The notes under the pieces are model-generated. The model was not told the origin of the DNA, did no database searches, and saw only the letters and a program-made list of their open reading frames with translations. From contig CALFBL010000101.1 in NCBI GenBank assembly GCA_937951695.1, positions 1-5,638 of the forward strand: a DNA stretch of 5,638 nt, in the 5' to 3' direction. Below, piece after piece: positions 1 through 5,638 of this stretch. Source of the DNA: an uncultured Granulosicoccaceae bacterium. Lineage in GTDB: Bacteria > Pseudomonadota > Gammaproteobacteria > Granulosicoccales > Granulosicoccaceae. The position numbers were made by a program, and so were the translations under genes. Positions within the stretch are counted from its first letter, which is position 1; each line of letters begins with the position of its first letter.

Positions 1-47
1 GTCATTTCCAGGTCGACCCAAATTAAGTAACTGCTGTTCGAAGCCAT
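1..47 (-). CDS. orn: Oligoribonuclease, N-terminal fragment (gene continues beyond the left edge)
   Basis: Read on the minus strand from ATG at 47, the first 15 codons plus two bases give MASNSSYLIWVDLEM followed by a partial Thr codon. This matches the start of gammaproteobacterial oligoribonuclease, where LIWIDLEMTGL is the first exonuclease motif of the DEDD family; the Asp and Glu of VDLEM are metal-binding catalytic residues. The family is a 3'-5' exonuclease that degrades two- to five-nucleotide RNAs, including pGpG from cyclic-di-GMP breakdown, in the cytoplasm. An in-frame stop lies just upstream with no other start between, so the ATG is well supported. No strong ribosome-binding site is visible. 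The divergent pairing with rsgA is conserved in E. coli and relatives. Only about 16 residues are visible, so the call rests on this motif plus gene order. Confidence 0.88.
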   Translation of the reverse strand, partial: MASNSSYLIWVDLEM

Positions 48-104
48 GAAGATGTATTTTTTGAATTAGGAGTAGTATTCAAGCACATCCTTGCGTGAAC
101 TGCC
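48..104. promoter_or_regulatory. Divergent orn/rsgA intergenic region with an inverted repeat
   Basis: This 57-bp gap must hold at least part of the promoters for both orn (leftward) and rsgA (rightward). I found no convincing -35/-10 pair for either. A perfect 6-bp inverted repeat, TTGAAT at 61-66 and ATTCAA at 77-82 separated by 10 bp, sits in the middle and could be an operator, but may be chance. An AGGAG at 69-73 resembles a ribosome-binding site but is about 30 bases from the rsgA start and serves no visible start codon. Confidence 0.35.
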
Positions 105-1154
105 GTGAATCTGACTCGACAATCTGCCCGCGTGGTAGCAAATTTTGGTGCGTCCCTTGCGGTAAGCCCTATTCACGCGCTCAAGCCCAGCGATTCTGTT
201 GATGGGGTCGATCCGGTTAGTGCCGGTATTGAACACGCCGTACAGCTAAAAAAACTCCCGCTACTGGTTGCAGGCGATGTCGTCGAGCTGGAACGTGACG
301 AGCAGCTGGGCAGCTGCCGAATCGTGGCGATGAGCGAGCGTCGCTCGGTGCTTCAGCGCAGCGACGGCCCGCGCGGAATGAAGGCCTTGGCGGCAAACCT
401 CACCCATCTGGCCATCGTCTCAGCGGCCCCACCGGGCATTGACACCCTGCTGATTGATCAATTTTGTCTGGCGGCGCATCGAGCGGGTATCGATGCGATT
501 ATCGTGATCAATAAGGTGGATCTTCTGAATGAGCAGGCTAAAGCGGAAGCCGAGGCCATACTGGCCGTCTACAAGGCGATTGACTACGACACCGCCATGG
601 TCAATGCTGTAAGCGAAGGCGGTATCGAGACATTACGGACCGCCCTTACTGGACGCGCTGTGACATTTGTCGGTGCATCGGGCGTAGGCAAGTCATCAAT
701 CATCGGCGCCTTGTTGCCGGACTTGGAGGTGCGCACAGGAGCGATATCAGCGGCGACCGGTCTGGGCTCACACACCACCACGGTGACCTGCTGGTACGAA
801 TTTGAGCCGGTAGACCCTGCAAAGTCCTCACAACGGCCGGATGAAGAGCGTTCGAGCGCTGAGGTAGAAGCGCTCAGCGGCGCTAATGTATCCGCGCGAT
901 TCGAGCATGCGCCGATAAGCGCAGGCGCCCTGATTGATTCCCCCGGCGTTCGGCAGTATTCGGTCGCGCATCTGCAGCCCGCTGATGTTCGCGCCGGCTA
1001 CAGGGACATACGGGACGCCGCGCAAGCGTGTCGGTTCGCCAATTGCGCCCACCGGGTTGAGCCCGGATGCCACGTGCAGACGCTAGTGGATTCTGGCGAG
1101 ATTGCCCGCTGGAGGTACAAGAACTACTGCAAATTGCTGGATTCGGAGGAGTAG
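105..1154 (+). CDS. rsgA: Ribosome small subunit biogenesis GTPase RsgA (YjeQ/EngC)
   Basis: RsgA is a cytoplasmic GTPase that binds the immature 30S ribosomal subunit and is released on GTP hydrolysis late in its assembly. The GTPase motifs appear in the family's circularly permuted order: G4 NKVD at residues 136-139, G1/P-loop GASGVGKSS at 190-198, the switch region GLGSHTTT at 219-226 and G3 DSPG at 278-281. An OB-fold-like region (about 8-85) precedes them. A C-terminal zinc-binding knuckle follows, with Cys309, Cys314, His316 and Cys322 in the family spacing CX4CXHX5C. The start is GTG at 105: an in-frame stop lies at 96-98, so no longer form is possible, and no clear Shine-Dalgarno is present. 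Two oddities: the basic N-terminal tail of E. coli RsgA is absent, and about 30 extra residues (roughly 235-270) sit between the switch region and DSPG. All key residues are intact. It is divergent from orn and convergent with the next gene. Confidence 0.97.
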   Translation: MNLTRQSARVVANFGASLAVSPIHALKPSDSVDGVDPVSAGIEHAVQLKKLPLLVAGDVVELERDEQLGSCRIVAMSERRSVLQRSDGPRGMKALAANLTHLAIVSAAPPGIDTLLIDQFCLAAHRAGIDAIIVINKVDLLNEQAKAEAEAILAVYKAIDYDTAMVNAVSEGGIETLRTALTGRAVTFVGASGVGKSSIIGALLPDLEVRTGAISAATGLGSHTTTVTCWYEFEPVDPAKSSQRPDEERSSAEVEALSGANVSARFEHAPISAGALIDSPGVRQYSVAHLQPADVRAGYRDIRDAAQACRFANCAHRVEPGCHVQTLVDSGEIARWRYKNYCKLLDSEE

Positions 1155-1228
1155 AGCGGCTGCGCCCCAGTTAAGGCGTTCGTCACTTGGTAGAGCTGTA
1201 CGCAGGTTACGATTTATCGGTGTTTGCC

Positions 1229-1684
1229 TCATACCGGCTGTGCTTCGATCAAGCGTTTTAGCGTCTGAATTTGCCGTTCATGATCGGCTTGCATTTTCGC
1301 CGTTGAACTGAACAGCATGAAGATTTTCATCACCCAGCCCAAGCGCACAAAATCCGCGCCGGCAAAAAGCCGTGTTTTAGAATCAGAGACGGCCTCAAAC
1401 GTATTGACGATGTTCATATCAAACCAGTTCGAGCTCATGAACAGCTTGATGTGGTGTGGAGGATCGATCGCTGTGATTGTCTCCTTCATGGTGAATTCTT
1501 TGCCGTTCTGACTGTAGGTGTGTGCCGAGGTGTCGCCCGCCTTGGGGTCTTGCTGATCACCTGTCAGATGCTCATAGCGGACAAAATCGTTTAGCCAAAG
1601 CTGCAGATTGCCCGGGTTGTTGACGTAATCCCACACATGCTGAACTGGCTTGTTGATCGTTACTTCGCAAGAAAGTGATTTCAT
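1229..1684 (-). CDS. SRPBCC (START/Bet v 1-like, polyketide cyclase-type) family protein
   Basis: This 151-residue protein has the usual length and layout of a single-domain SRPBCC protein. The opening strand and helix, EVTINKPVQHVWDYVNNP (about residues 7-24), match the family's typical start, in which a short strand leads to VW and then a W about ten residues on (here Trp30). Alternating strands follow (about 54-113), then a hydrophobic long C-terminal helix (about 115-148, GWVMKIFMLF then QTLKRLIEAQ). The fold forms a deep pocket for hydrophobic ligands; the family includes cyclases, lipid carriers and many proteins of unknown role, so no substrate can be assigned. No signal peptide is seen, so it is probably cytoplasmic. 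The frame stays open upstream for 107 more codons, but that part has no family match and would overlap the start of the divergent toxin gene, so I chose ATG at 1684. The site has a weak ribosome-binding sequence. A good promoter candidate lies 52-80 bases upstream. Confidence 0.8.
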   Translation of the reverse strand: MKSLSCEVTINKPVQHVWDYVNNPGNLQLWLNDFVRYEHLTGDQQDPKAGDTSAHTYSQNGKEFTMKETITAIDPPHHIKLFMSSNWFDMNIVNTFEAVSDSKTRLFAGADFVRLGWVMKIFMLFSSTAKMQADHERQIQTLKRLIEAQPV

Positions 1685-1735
1685 AGTCGCTTGAATCTGG
1701 GTGCCTGCGTCAGTTTTTTCTGATATACCGAGCCC

Positions 1736-1764
1736 AATATATACGCGAACTTCTGATCTGTCAG
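1736..1764 (-). promoter_or_regulatory. Putative sigma70-type promoter for the SRPBCC gene
   Basis: On the minus strand, CTGACA (1764-1759, five of six matches to TTGACA) is followed after 17 bases by TATATT (1741-1736, five of six matches to TATAAT). Transcription would begin about 45 bases before the ATG at 1684. This is found by eye; no start-site data are available. Confidence 0.5.
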
Positions 1765-1826
1765 TCAGAGCCCTGCGCGAAATTCTGATTCTGTGTGACT
1801 TGGTTTGTTGTTCAACCAATCGGGCT

Positions 1827-1855
1827 TTGACGAGCCCTGATAGTGAGCCTATCGT
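1827..1855 (+). promoter_or_regulatory. Putative sigma70-type promoter for the toxin/immunity operon
   Basis: TTGACG (1827-1832, five of six matches) is followed after a 17-base spacer by TATCGT (1850-1855, four of six matches). It would give a leader of about 95 bases before the ATG at 1958. The -35 hexamer is exactly the interval between the arms of an inverted repeat, GGGCT (1822-1826) and AGCCC (1833-1837), which could be an operator. No separate promoter is seen for the ankyrin gene, so this one probably serves both genes. Confidence 0.4.
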
Positions 1856-1946
1856 GACAACCAGTTTCCAGCACAGAGCAACAACGGCTTTGCAGAGTTT
1901 GAGTCGCGCTAGGTTGGCAAACCGCATCAAGGATGATGAAGCCGCT

Positions 1947-1954
1947 AGGGAGGG
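1947..1954 (+). promoter_or_regulatory. Ribosome-binding site of the toxin gene
   Basis: AGGGAGGG contains GGAGG at 1949-1953, four bases before the ATG at 1958. The spacing is a little short, but it is the best Shine-Dalgarno match in the window and supports ATG 1958 over TTG codons at residues 9 and 11, which would trim the long N-region of the signal peptide. Confidence 0.6.
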
Positions 1955-1957
1955 TGC

Positions 1958-4366
1958 ATGGACGTCAACCAATCGCAAGGATTGCTTTTGGTTCCTAGCA
2001 ATCAATGTACGGTGCTGGCACGGATCGCCAGCACCACATTGATACTCAGTCTGCTGAGCACAGTGGGTCTGGGGTTAACAAGTGCAATCAATATCGCTGA
2101 AGCCCAGCCAGCGTGCGAGCTGGAAGCCGGTGCAGACTCGTGCGGCAATCACGCAACCGATCCAGGTTCGGCACCGGCAACAGAGTTAAGGTCAGGCGTA
2201 TTTTTGCGCGCCGCGTCGTATGTTGGAAATCCCATGGACGTAATAAGTGGAAATAAATACCAACGCATTACTGACTACGCCGCCGTTGCATCCCCGCTGA
2301 TGTATTCACGGCATTACAACACCGCGCAAGCGCACAGTAATTCAGGATTGGGCTTTGGGTGGCGCGACACCTATAGCTTGCGACTGTACCAGCACGACAC
2401 CTCATACTCGATAGTGCAAAGCGACGGGCGGATTCTGTTGTTCGATCCACCCTCAGAAGATGGCAACAGTTATCGCGGTGAGAACCCCAGCGATGGCTTT
2501 CTGCGTATCGCAGATCAATCCACATGGGTCTTGCCCGATGGTAGATCCTGGACGTTCTCAGGCAGTTTTCCCGTCAGATTGCGCTTTACGGATGGCACAG
2601 GTTTAACACTCGCATACCAAGGGCAGCGTTTGTACAGCGTAACGGATGATCAGGGGCAGGCACTGCACTACGTCTACAGCGATGGCCCTTTGGGTATGTC
2701 AGTCTATGCAGAAAACCCGAGTGATGACTACGGCACCGAATTGCCGGGACACGTGCGTTGCGTACAGTTGCCAGACGGTTCAGGCCTGCATTTCGGGTAC
2801 GACAATCACCGAAACCTAGTCAGTGTTCGTCATGGCGATGGCAACGACAGAACCTACCGGTATGACGATGAACGCTTTAAATCCCACATGACTCGAGCCA
2901 CGCAATATCAATCGCCTCAAAACAGGTCGGGGGTTGCAATTGAGTCGGGTTGTTCAGCGCGTTTAGATCCGCTGCCGCGGGCAGAAGACGCCACGGTCGA
3001 AAGCTACGTTAGTCATTGGAATTTCGACGAACAAGGGCGAGCCAACTATTGGCGTAGTGACAATGAGGCGCGCGAAATATCCATTGACTACGATGTTGAA
3101 TACTCGTTCGAAGAGGCGGTTGAAGGTTCGTTAGAGAGTCTGTCAGGGGACGCCTTTTACGGCAATGAAGTTCGGGACTCGAACAGTGAGAGCGTTTATC
3201 GTTATCGAGCGGGTTCCAGTGAAGATACTATTTCCATCGATAAAAAATGGTGTGATAAGTGCGAGTGGGAAAGGCTGGTCAATACATTGGGGTCGAGGGA
3301 TCGTGTTGGTTCAGGTTCAGGTTCAGGTTCAGGTTCAGGTTCAGGTTCAGGTTCAGTGTCTAGCGGCGTCGGTACCATCGACGGAACACCCGTTGCGCCT
3401 TCCCTAAACGATCCCTTGTTGAACGCAGAATCAAACTACATTTTACGCCGTCAGATACTCGGTCGGTTGAACAAGCTGGATGTACCGATACAGGGCAACC
3501 GCTTTGGGTCTATCCAGTTTGGTGAACTAAGTGACCGGCAACGCGCCGAAGTGAGTCGTGCAGCGGCCGCGCTTGATTCCACCAATCCGATCGTCGTACG
3601 CGCTAATCGTGGCCAAGTTCTAGATTTCTTCACAGGATCTCCTGAGCCACGTCCACCTGGAACCTGTCCGCTACCACCGGGTATGACGTGTGCTCAATTG
3701 TTTGATGCAATCCATTACGCTGCCATGTCGGAATGTGTCTACGGTGCTGTGATATGCCCGACCGGATGGCTTGAGCTTGATGCGGTTGATATTGGGCTCG
3801 CTGACGAACCGTTTACGTTCAACGGGTTTAATGCAATACTTTTATATAATCAGGCAAGCAACGAATATGTCTTGGCTTTTGAGGGTACGTCAAGCGTGAC
3901 TGATTTGCACGATTGGGCGACAAACGTGAACAACTTTATTGATGCTAATCAGGCAGCTCAGTACGATCTCGCCCATGACTTGGGTGAAGCGATTTTACAG
4001 GCAATCGGCGAAAGAGATCCCAGTGCTACGCTGACTTTCACTGGCCACTCGCTGGGTGGTGGGCTTGCATCAATTGCTGCGTTGGCCACGGGTCGTCAAG
4101 CCGTGGTATTTAATCCTTCCGCTGTTGGTCAGCAAGTTTTGTCGAACAATAACGTAGATACAACGGGTCACGAACAATTGATTGATTCGATCAGCATGAC
4201 TAGCGATCCCCTTGGCGTAATACAGAATAACAACGGGTGGCCTGCGCTTGGAACACATTATATGATAGGTTCGGCTCAAGCCAGTGTGCAACTTTCTGGT
4301 CATGGTATTGCGGCGGTTCAAGAAGAGCTAAAGCACTTGCACAACGAAAATTGTCGGAATCCTTGA
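1958..4366 (+). CDS. Secreted RHS-type protein with DUF6531/YD repeats, (Gly-Ser)8 linker and C-terminal class 3 lipase domain (probable polymorphic toxin)
   Basis: This 802-residue protein is a chimera. Residues 1-49 are a Sec-type signal: a long polar N-region, hydrophobic core (about 24-45) and probable cleavage near AEA|QP. Residues about 86-140 match DUF6531, the entry domain of RHS proteins (VGNPMDVISGNKYQRITDY, then GLGFGWRDTY). Degenerate YD repeats follow to about 380 (for example YSVTDDQGQALHYVY, HWNFDEQGRANYW). Residues 451-466 are eight perfect Gly-Ser pairs. The C-terminal part (about 575-790) resembles class 3 lipases: an oxyanion/entry segment AFEGTSSVTDLHDWATN (640-656), the nucleophile elbow GHSLGG (696-701, Ser698), a likely acid Asp750 in TSDPLG, and His767 or His782 to complete the triad. 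Cysteines at 570, 578, 593 and 600 suit an exported, disulfide-bonded domain. By family analogy the lipase would hydrolyse membrane lipids; the target is unknown. There is no PAAR domain, so type VI delivery is not indicated. The YD region is far shorter than the 1,000-plus residues of typical RHS proteins. Confidence 0.85.
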   Translation: MDVNQSQGLLLVPSNQCTVLARIASTTLILSLLSTVGLGLTSAINIAEAQPACELEAGADSCGNHATDPGSAPATELRSGVFLRAASYVGNPMDVISGNKYQRITDYAAVASPLMYSRHYNTAQAHSNSGLGFGWRDTYSLRLYQHDTSYSIVQSDGRILLFDPPSEDGNSYRGENPSDGFLRIADQSTWVLPDGRSWTFSGSFPVRLRFTDGTGLTLAYQGQRLYSVTDDQGQALHYVYSDGPLGMSVYAENPSDDYGTELPGHVRCVQLPDGSGLHFGYDNHRNLVSVRHGDGNDRTYRYDDERFKSHMTRATQYQSPQNRSGVAIESGCSARLDPLPRAEDATVESYVSHWNFDEQGRANYWRSDNEAREISIDYDVEYSFEEAVEGSLESLSGDAFYGNEVRDSNSESVYRYRAGSSEDTISIDKKWCDKCEWERLVNTLGSRDRVGSGSGSGSGSGSGSGSVSSGVGTIDGTPVAPSLNDPLLNAESNYILRRQILGRLNKLDVPIQGNRFGSIQFGELSDRQRAEVSRAAAALDSTNPIVVRANRGQVLDFFTGSPEPRPPGTCPLPPGMTCAQLFDAIHYAAMSECVYGAVICPTGWLELDAVDIGLADEPFTFNGFNAILLYNQASNEYVLAFEGTSSVTDLHDWATNVNNFIDANQAAQYDLAHDLGEAILQAIGERDPSATLTFTGHSLGGGLASIAALATGRQAVVFNPSAVGQQVLSNNNVDTTGHEQLIDSISMTSDPLGVIQNNNGWPALGTHYMIGSAQASVQLSGHGIAAVQEELKHLHNENCRNP
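3308..3355 (+). repeat. Eight perfect GGTTCA hexamers coding a (Gly-Ser)8 linker
   Basis: Eight identical GGTTCA units lie in frame inside the toxin gene and encode residues 451-466. They separate the RHS-like N-terminal part from the lipase half. Because each unit is six bases, gain or loss of copies changes linker length without shifting the frame. Complete identity of the units suggests recent slippage expansion. Gly-Ser chains are flexible. Confidence 0.97.
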
Positions 4367-5071
4367 ATGAACAATGTGTTGGTGAAAGCTATTTTTGTTA
4401 TTTTTCTGTTCATAAATCCGTTCGATTTATTGTATGCAGACCATGAGAAGGAGGTAACGCCCGAAGTAGCTAAAGCTCGTGAACTGCTGATTGCGTTATA
4501 CCAACTAGATTTTGATCTGTTTAAACAACTAATCGATAGCGGTGCAGATCCTTTATTGCCGCCATCAGATAGGTACGGATTCCAATACACGAGTATGTGT
4601 CAATCAACCCAGCCGGATAGAGAGGCTTTTCTAGATTATTTACTGTCCGATAATGTAGATGTTAACGTTGGACATATTTTTAGACCGAAGTTTGCCGAGT
4701 TCCACGGGTCTGCGCTAGCGTGTGCAATACATTTTGAGAATACTAAGGCTTTTGACAAAATCGTAGCGTGGGGTGTTGGTATAAATGACTTATTAAATCC
4801 TCAAGCTGAACAAGAGATGTTCTATCGCACTCCGTTAGAAATTGCTCTAATACGACGTAAGTTTAAAATAGCAGCTCATATCGTGAGCCGTATCGGGGCT
4901 AATGACAAACAAATAAAAGTCCTTGTTTCCATTTTAGGAAGAAACGGCGGCATTGAAGGAAAGCCTGACCAAGTCTATCGAAGAGAACTGGTTCAATGGC
5001 TTCGCAGTAGAGGCCATGAAGTAAACCCGAAACCACCCGCCCCAAAAGAGCTGTATGAAATAAAAAAGTGA
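4367..5071 (+). CDS. Exported ankyrin-repeat-like protein, probable immunity protein for the upstream lipase toxin
   Basis: The start ATG follows the toxin stop codon with no base between, so the two are probably co-transcribed and translationally coupled; only a weak ribosome-binding sequence is present. The 234-residue product begins with a signal peptide (Lys7, hydrophobic core 8-19, possible cleavage after LLYA at 24), pointing to the periplasm. Three degenerate ankyrin-like units can be seen: about 39-65 (LLIALYQLDFDLFKQLIDSG), 114-141 (GSALACAIHFENTKAFDKIV, then GVGIND) and 152-180 (RTPLEIAL, then KIAAHIVSRIGAND). The C-terminus is basic and proline-containing (KPPAPKELYEIKK). Ankyrin repeats bind proteins, and such proteins are known as immunity partners in polymorphic toxin loci. 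Position directly after the toxin and the shared export signal support that role, but binding is inferred. The gene looks clearly AT-richer than rsgA, in keeping with acquired DNA. Confidence 0.75.
   Translation: MNNVLVKAIFVIFLFINPFDLLYADHEKEVTPEVAKARELLIALYQLDFDLFKQLIDSGADPLLPPSDRYGFQYTSMCQSTQPDREAFLDYLLSDNVDVNVGHIFRPKFAEFHGSALACAIHFENTKAFDKIVAWGVGINDLLNPQAEQEMFYRTPLEIALIRRKFKIAAHIVSRIGANDKQIKVLVSILGRNGGIEGKPDQVYRRELVQWLRSRGHEVNPKPPAPKELYEIKK
5044..5057 (+). repeat. 14-bp direct repeat, copy 1 (end of the ankyrin gene)
   Basis: AAAAGAGCTGTATG recurs exactly at 5377-5390. Both copies encode Lys-Glu-Leu-Tyr in the same codon phase, and a TAAAA follows three bases after each. Here it forms the last residues of the ankyrin protein; in the second copy it lies just before the FLDYLL segment of the immunity-like fragment. 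Confidence 0.8.
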
Positions 5072-5087
5072 GGCTGAATTTAGCAAT

Positions 5088-5307
5088 GTGTTCATCGCAA
5101 GCCTAACTGAACATGCCAATCGCATTCTGTGCGAAGACCGAAAGCGGTAGCCATCGTGCTGAGCTTATTGCACTTTTGACTCGACTCGATGAGCTCAAAG
5201 GGTGGGACAACACGGGCGCGAGAAATTGTGCCGATTGTGCCGACTGGGGCGGTGTTCATCTGGGTATTGCGCCCAAGTCGATCAGATCGATATCAAGTAT
5301 TTCTACA
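5088..5307 (+). pseudogene. Decayed N-terminal fragment resembling DUF222 (13E12/HNH endonuclease-associated) proteins
   Basis: From 5158 to 5307 one frame reads AELIALLTRLDELKGW, DNTGARNCADCADW and GIAPKSIRSISSIST. This resembles the conserved start of DUF222 proteins, where a helix ending in GW is followed by GA.SCA.W and then GI.P..ARE.VR. Another frame, 5088-5147, reads VFIASLTEHANRILCEDRKR and then hits a stop; it could be the preceding helix, separated from the rest by a frameshift near 5145. No HNH motif and no full-length protein are present. DUF222 proteins often carry a C-terminal HNH nuclease and occur as many scattered copies in some genomes. A continuous frame from ATG 5113 to 5367 exists, but its last third has no recognisable family features. 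The family call comes from memory of the consensus only. Confidence 0.45.
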
Positions 5308-5341
5308 CAAAGCCTTTTTACCTGCCCGGTATCGGGTCTGA

Positions 5342-5440
5342 TTTACCACCGACAACCAATGCAATGAAGCATCGACAAAAGAGCTGTATGCGGTAAAAGA
5401 GACTTTTCTTGATTATTTGCTAAATCATCCTCGAAAACTT
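5342..5440 (+). pseudogene. Fragment related to the ankyrin immunity gene
   Basis: This frame reads KELYAVKETFLDYLLNHPRK and aligns with residues 78-95 of the upstream ankyrin protein (CQSTQPDREAFLDYLLSDN): a Cys, then a Thr, then E-x-F-L-D-Y-L-L. At the DNA level the stretch GAGACTTTTCTTGATTAT and the six bases after it match the corresponding 24 bases at about 4621-4644 in 20 positions. Just upstream in another frame (about 5328-5351) the sequence reads GIGSDLPP, similar to GADPLLPP at residues 59-66 of the intact protein, which would place a frameshift near 5350. No start codon with a ribosome-binding site is visible, so it is probably a relic of a paralogous immunity gene. The frame stays open through the Gly-Ser array to the window end. 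Confidence 0.6.
5377..5390 (+). repeat. 14-bp direct repeat, copy 2 (within the immunity-like fragment)
   Basis: Exact second copy of the sequence at 5044-5057, again encoding Lys-Glu-Leu-Tyr in the frame of the ankyrin-like fragment. The DUF222-like remnant lies between the two copies. Confidence 0.8.
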
Positions 5441-5470
5441 GTTGTGGTGTGGGTTTTGTATCAGGCTCCT

Positions 5471-5638
<168 letters not shown>

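Noticed and set aside
1155..1228. Terminator between the convergent rsgA and SRPBCC genes
   Set aside because: No stable GC-rich hairpin followed by a T run is visible on either strand.
1685..2005. Upstream extension of the SRPBCC frame to an ATG at 2005 (258 residues)
   Set aside because: The added 107 residues have no family match, run through both promoter candidates and overlap the toxin start; the 151-residue form matches the family's usual length.
1701..2042. Plus-strand open frame of 113 codons overlapping the toxin start
   Set aside because: No ribosome-binding site or recognisable family; it covers the divergent promoter region and the toxin's signal peptide in another frame.
3165..3407. 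Plus-strand frame giving VQVQVQ through the hexamer tract
   Set aside because: Shadow of the toxin gene; repeat tracts of six bases stay open in every frame and this one lacks any domain.
5072..5110. Rho-independent terminator after the ankyrin gene
   Set aside because: No hairpin with a T tract could be found, so transcription may run on into the remnant region.
5202..5396. Plus-strand frame of 64 codons
   Set aside because: Not a convincing gene by itself: no ribosome-binding site and no domain. Only a short piece (GIGSDLPP) looks meaningful, as part of the frameshifted immunity relic.

Overview
The window looks like a stretch of gammaproteobacterial chromosome. A housekeeping block at the left end is followed by an accessory toxin/immunity block. 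The best taxonomic clue is the left edge: the first codons of oligoribonuclease (orn) on the minus strand face rsgA on the plus strand across 57 bp, the divergent orn/rsgA arrangement known from Escherichia coli and relatives. I cannot name the genus.

Layout: 1-47 (-) is the start of orn. 48-104 is the divergent intergenic region. 105-1154 (+) is rsgA, a circularly permuted ribosome-assembly GTPase. 1229-1684 (-) is a small SRPBCC-fold protein, convergent with rsgA. 1685-1957 is a second divergent intergenic region with a promoter candidate in each direction. 1958-4366 (+) is a secreted chimera: Sec signal, DUF6531/YD-repeat (RHS-type) N-terminal part, a pure (Gly-Ser)8 linker, and a class 3 lipase-like domain with GHSLGG. 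4367-5071 (+) starts at the base after the toxin's stop codon and is an exported ankyrin-like protein, the likely immunity protein. From 5072 to the end there is no convincing intact gene. That stretch holds the remains of what looks like a DUF222 (13E12/HNH-type) gene, a fragment related to the ankyrin immunity gene, and a 28-unit Gly-Ser-coding hexanucleotide array that runs off the window edge.

How it fits together: the toxin and the ankyrin protein both carry N-terminal export signals. A lipase that acts in the periplasm or on membrane lipids, with its protector in the same compartment, is the simplest reading. The Gly-Ser linker sits at the boundary between the RHS-like scaffold and the toxin domain. 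A second, longer Gly-Ser-coding array next to an immunity-gene fragment suggests that toxin/immunity cassettes have been shuffled here and that another cassette may follow beyond the window. The toxin is also unusually short for an RHS protein, because the YD-repeat region stops early. The pairing, the Gly-Ser boundary and the debris downstream are the parts most worth following up.
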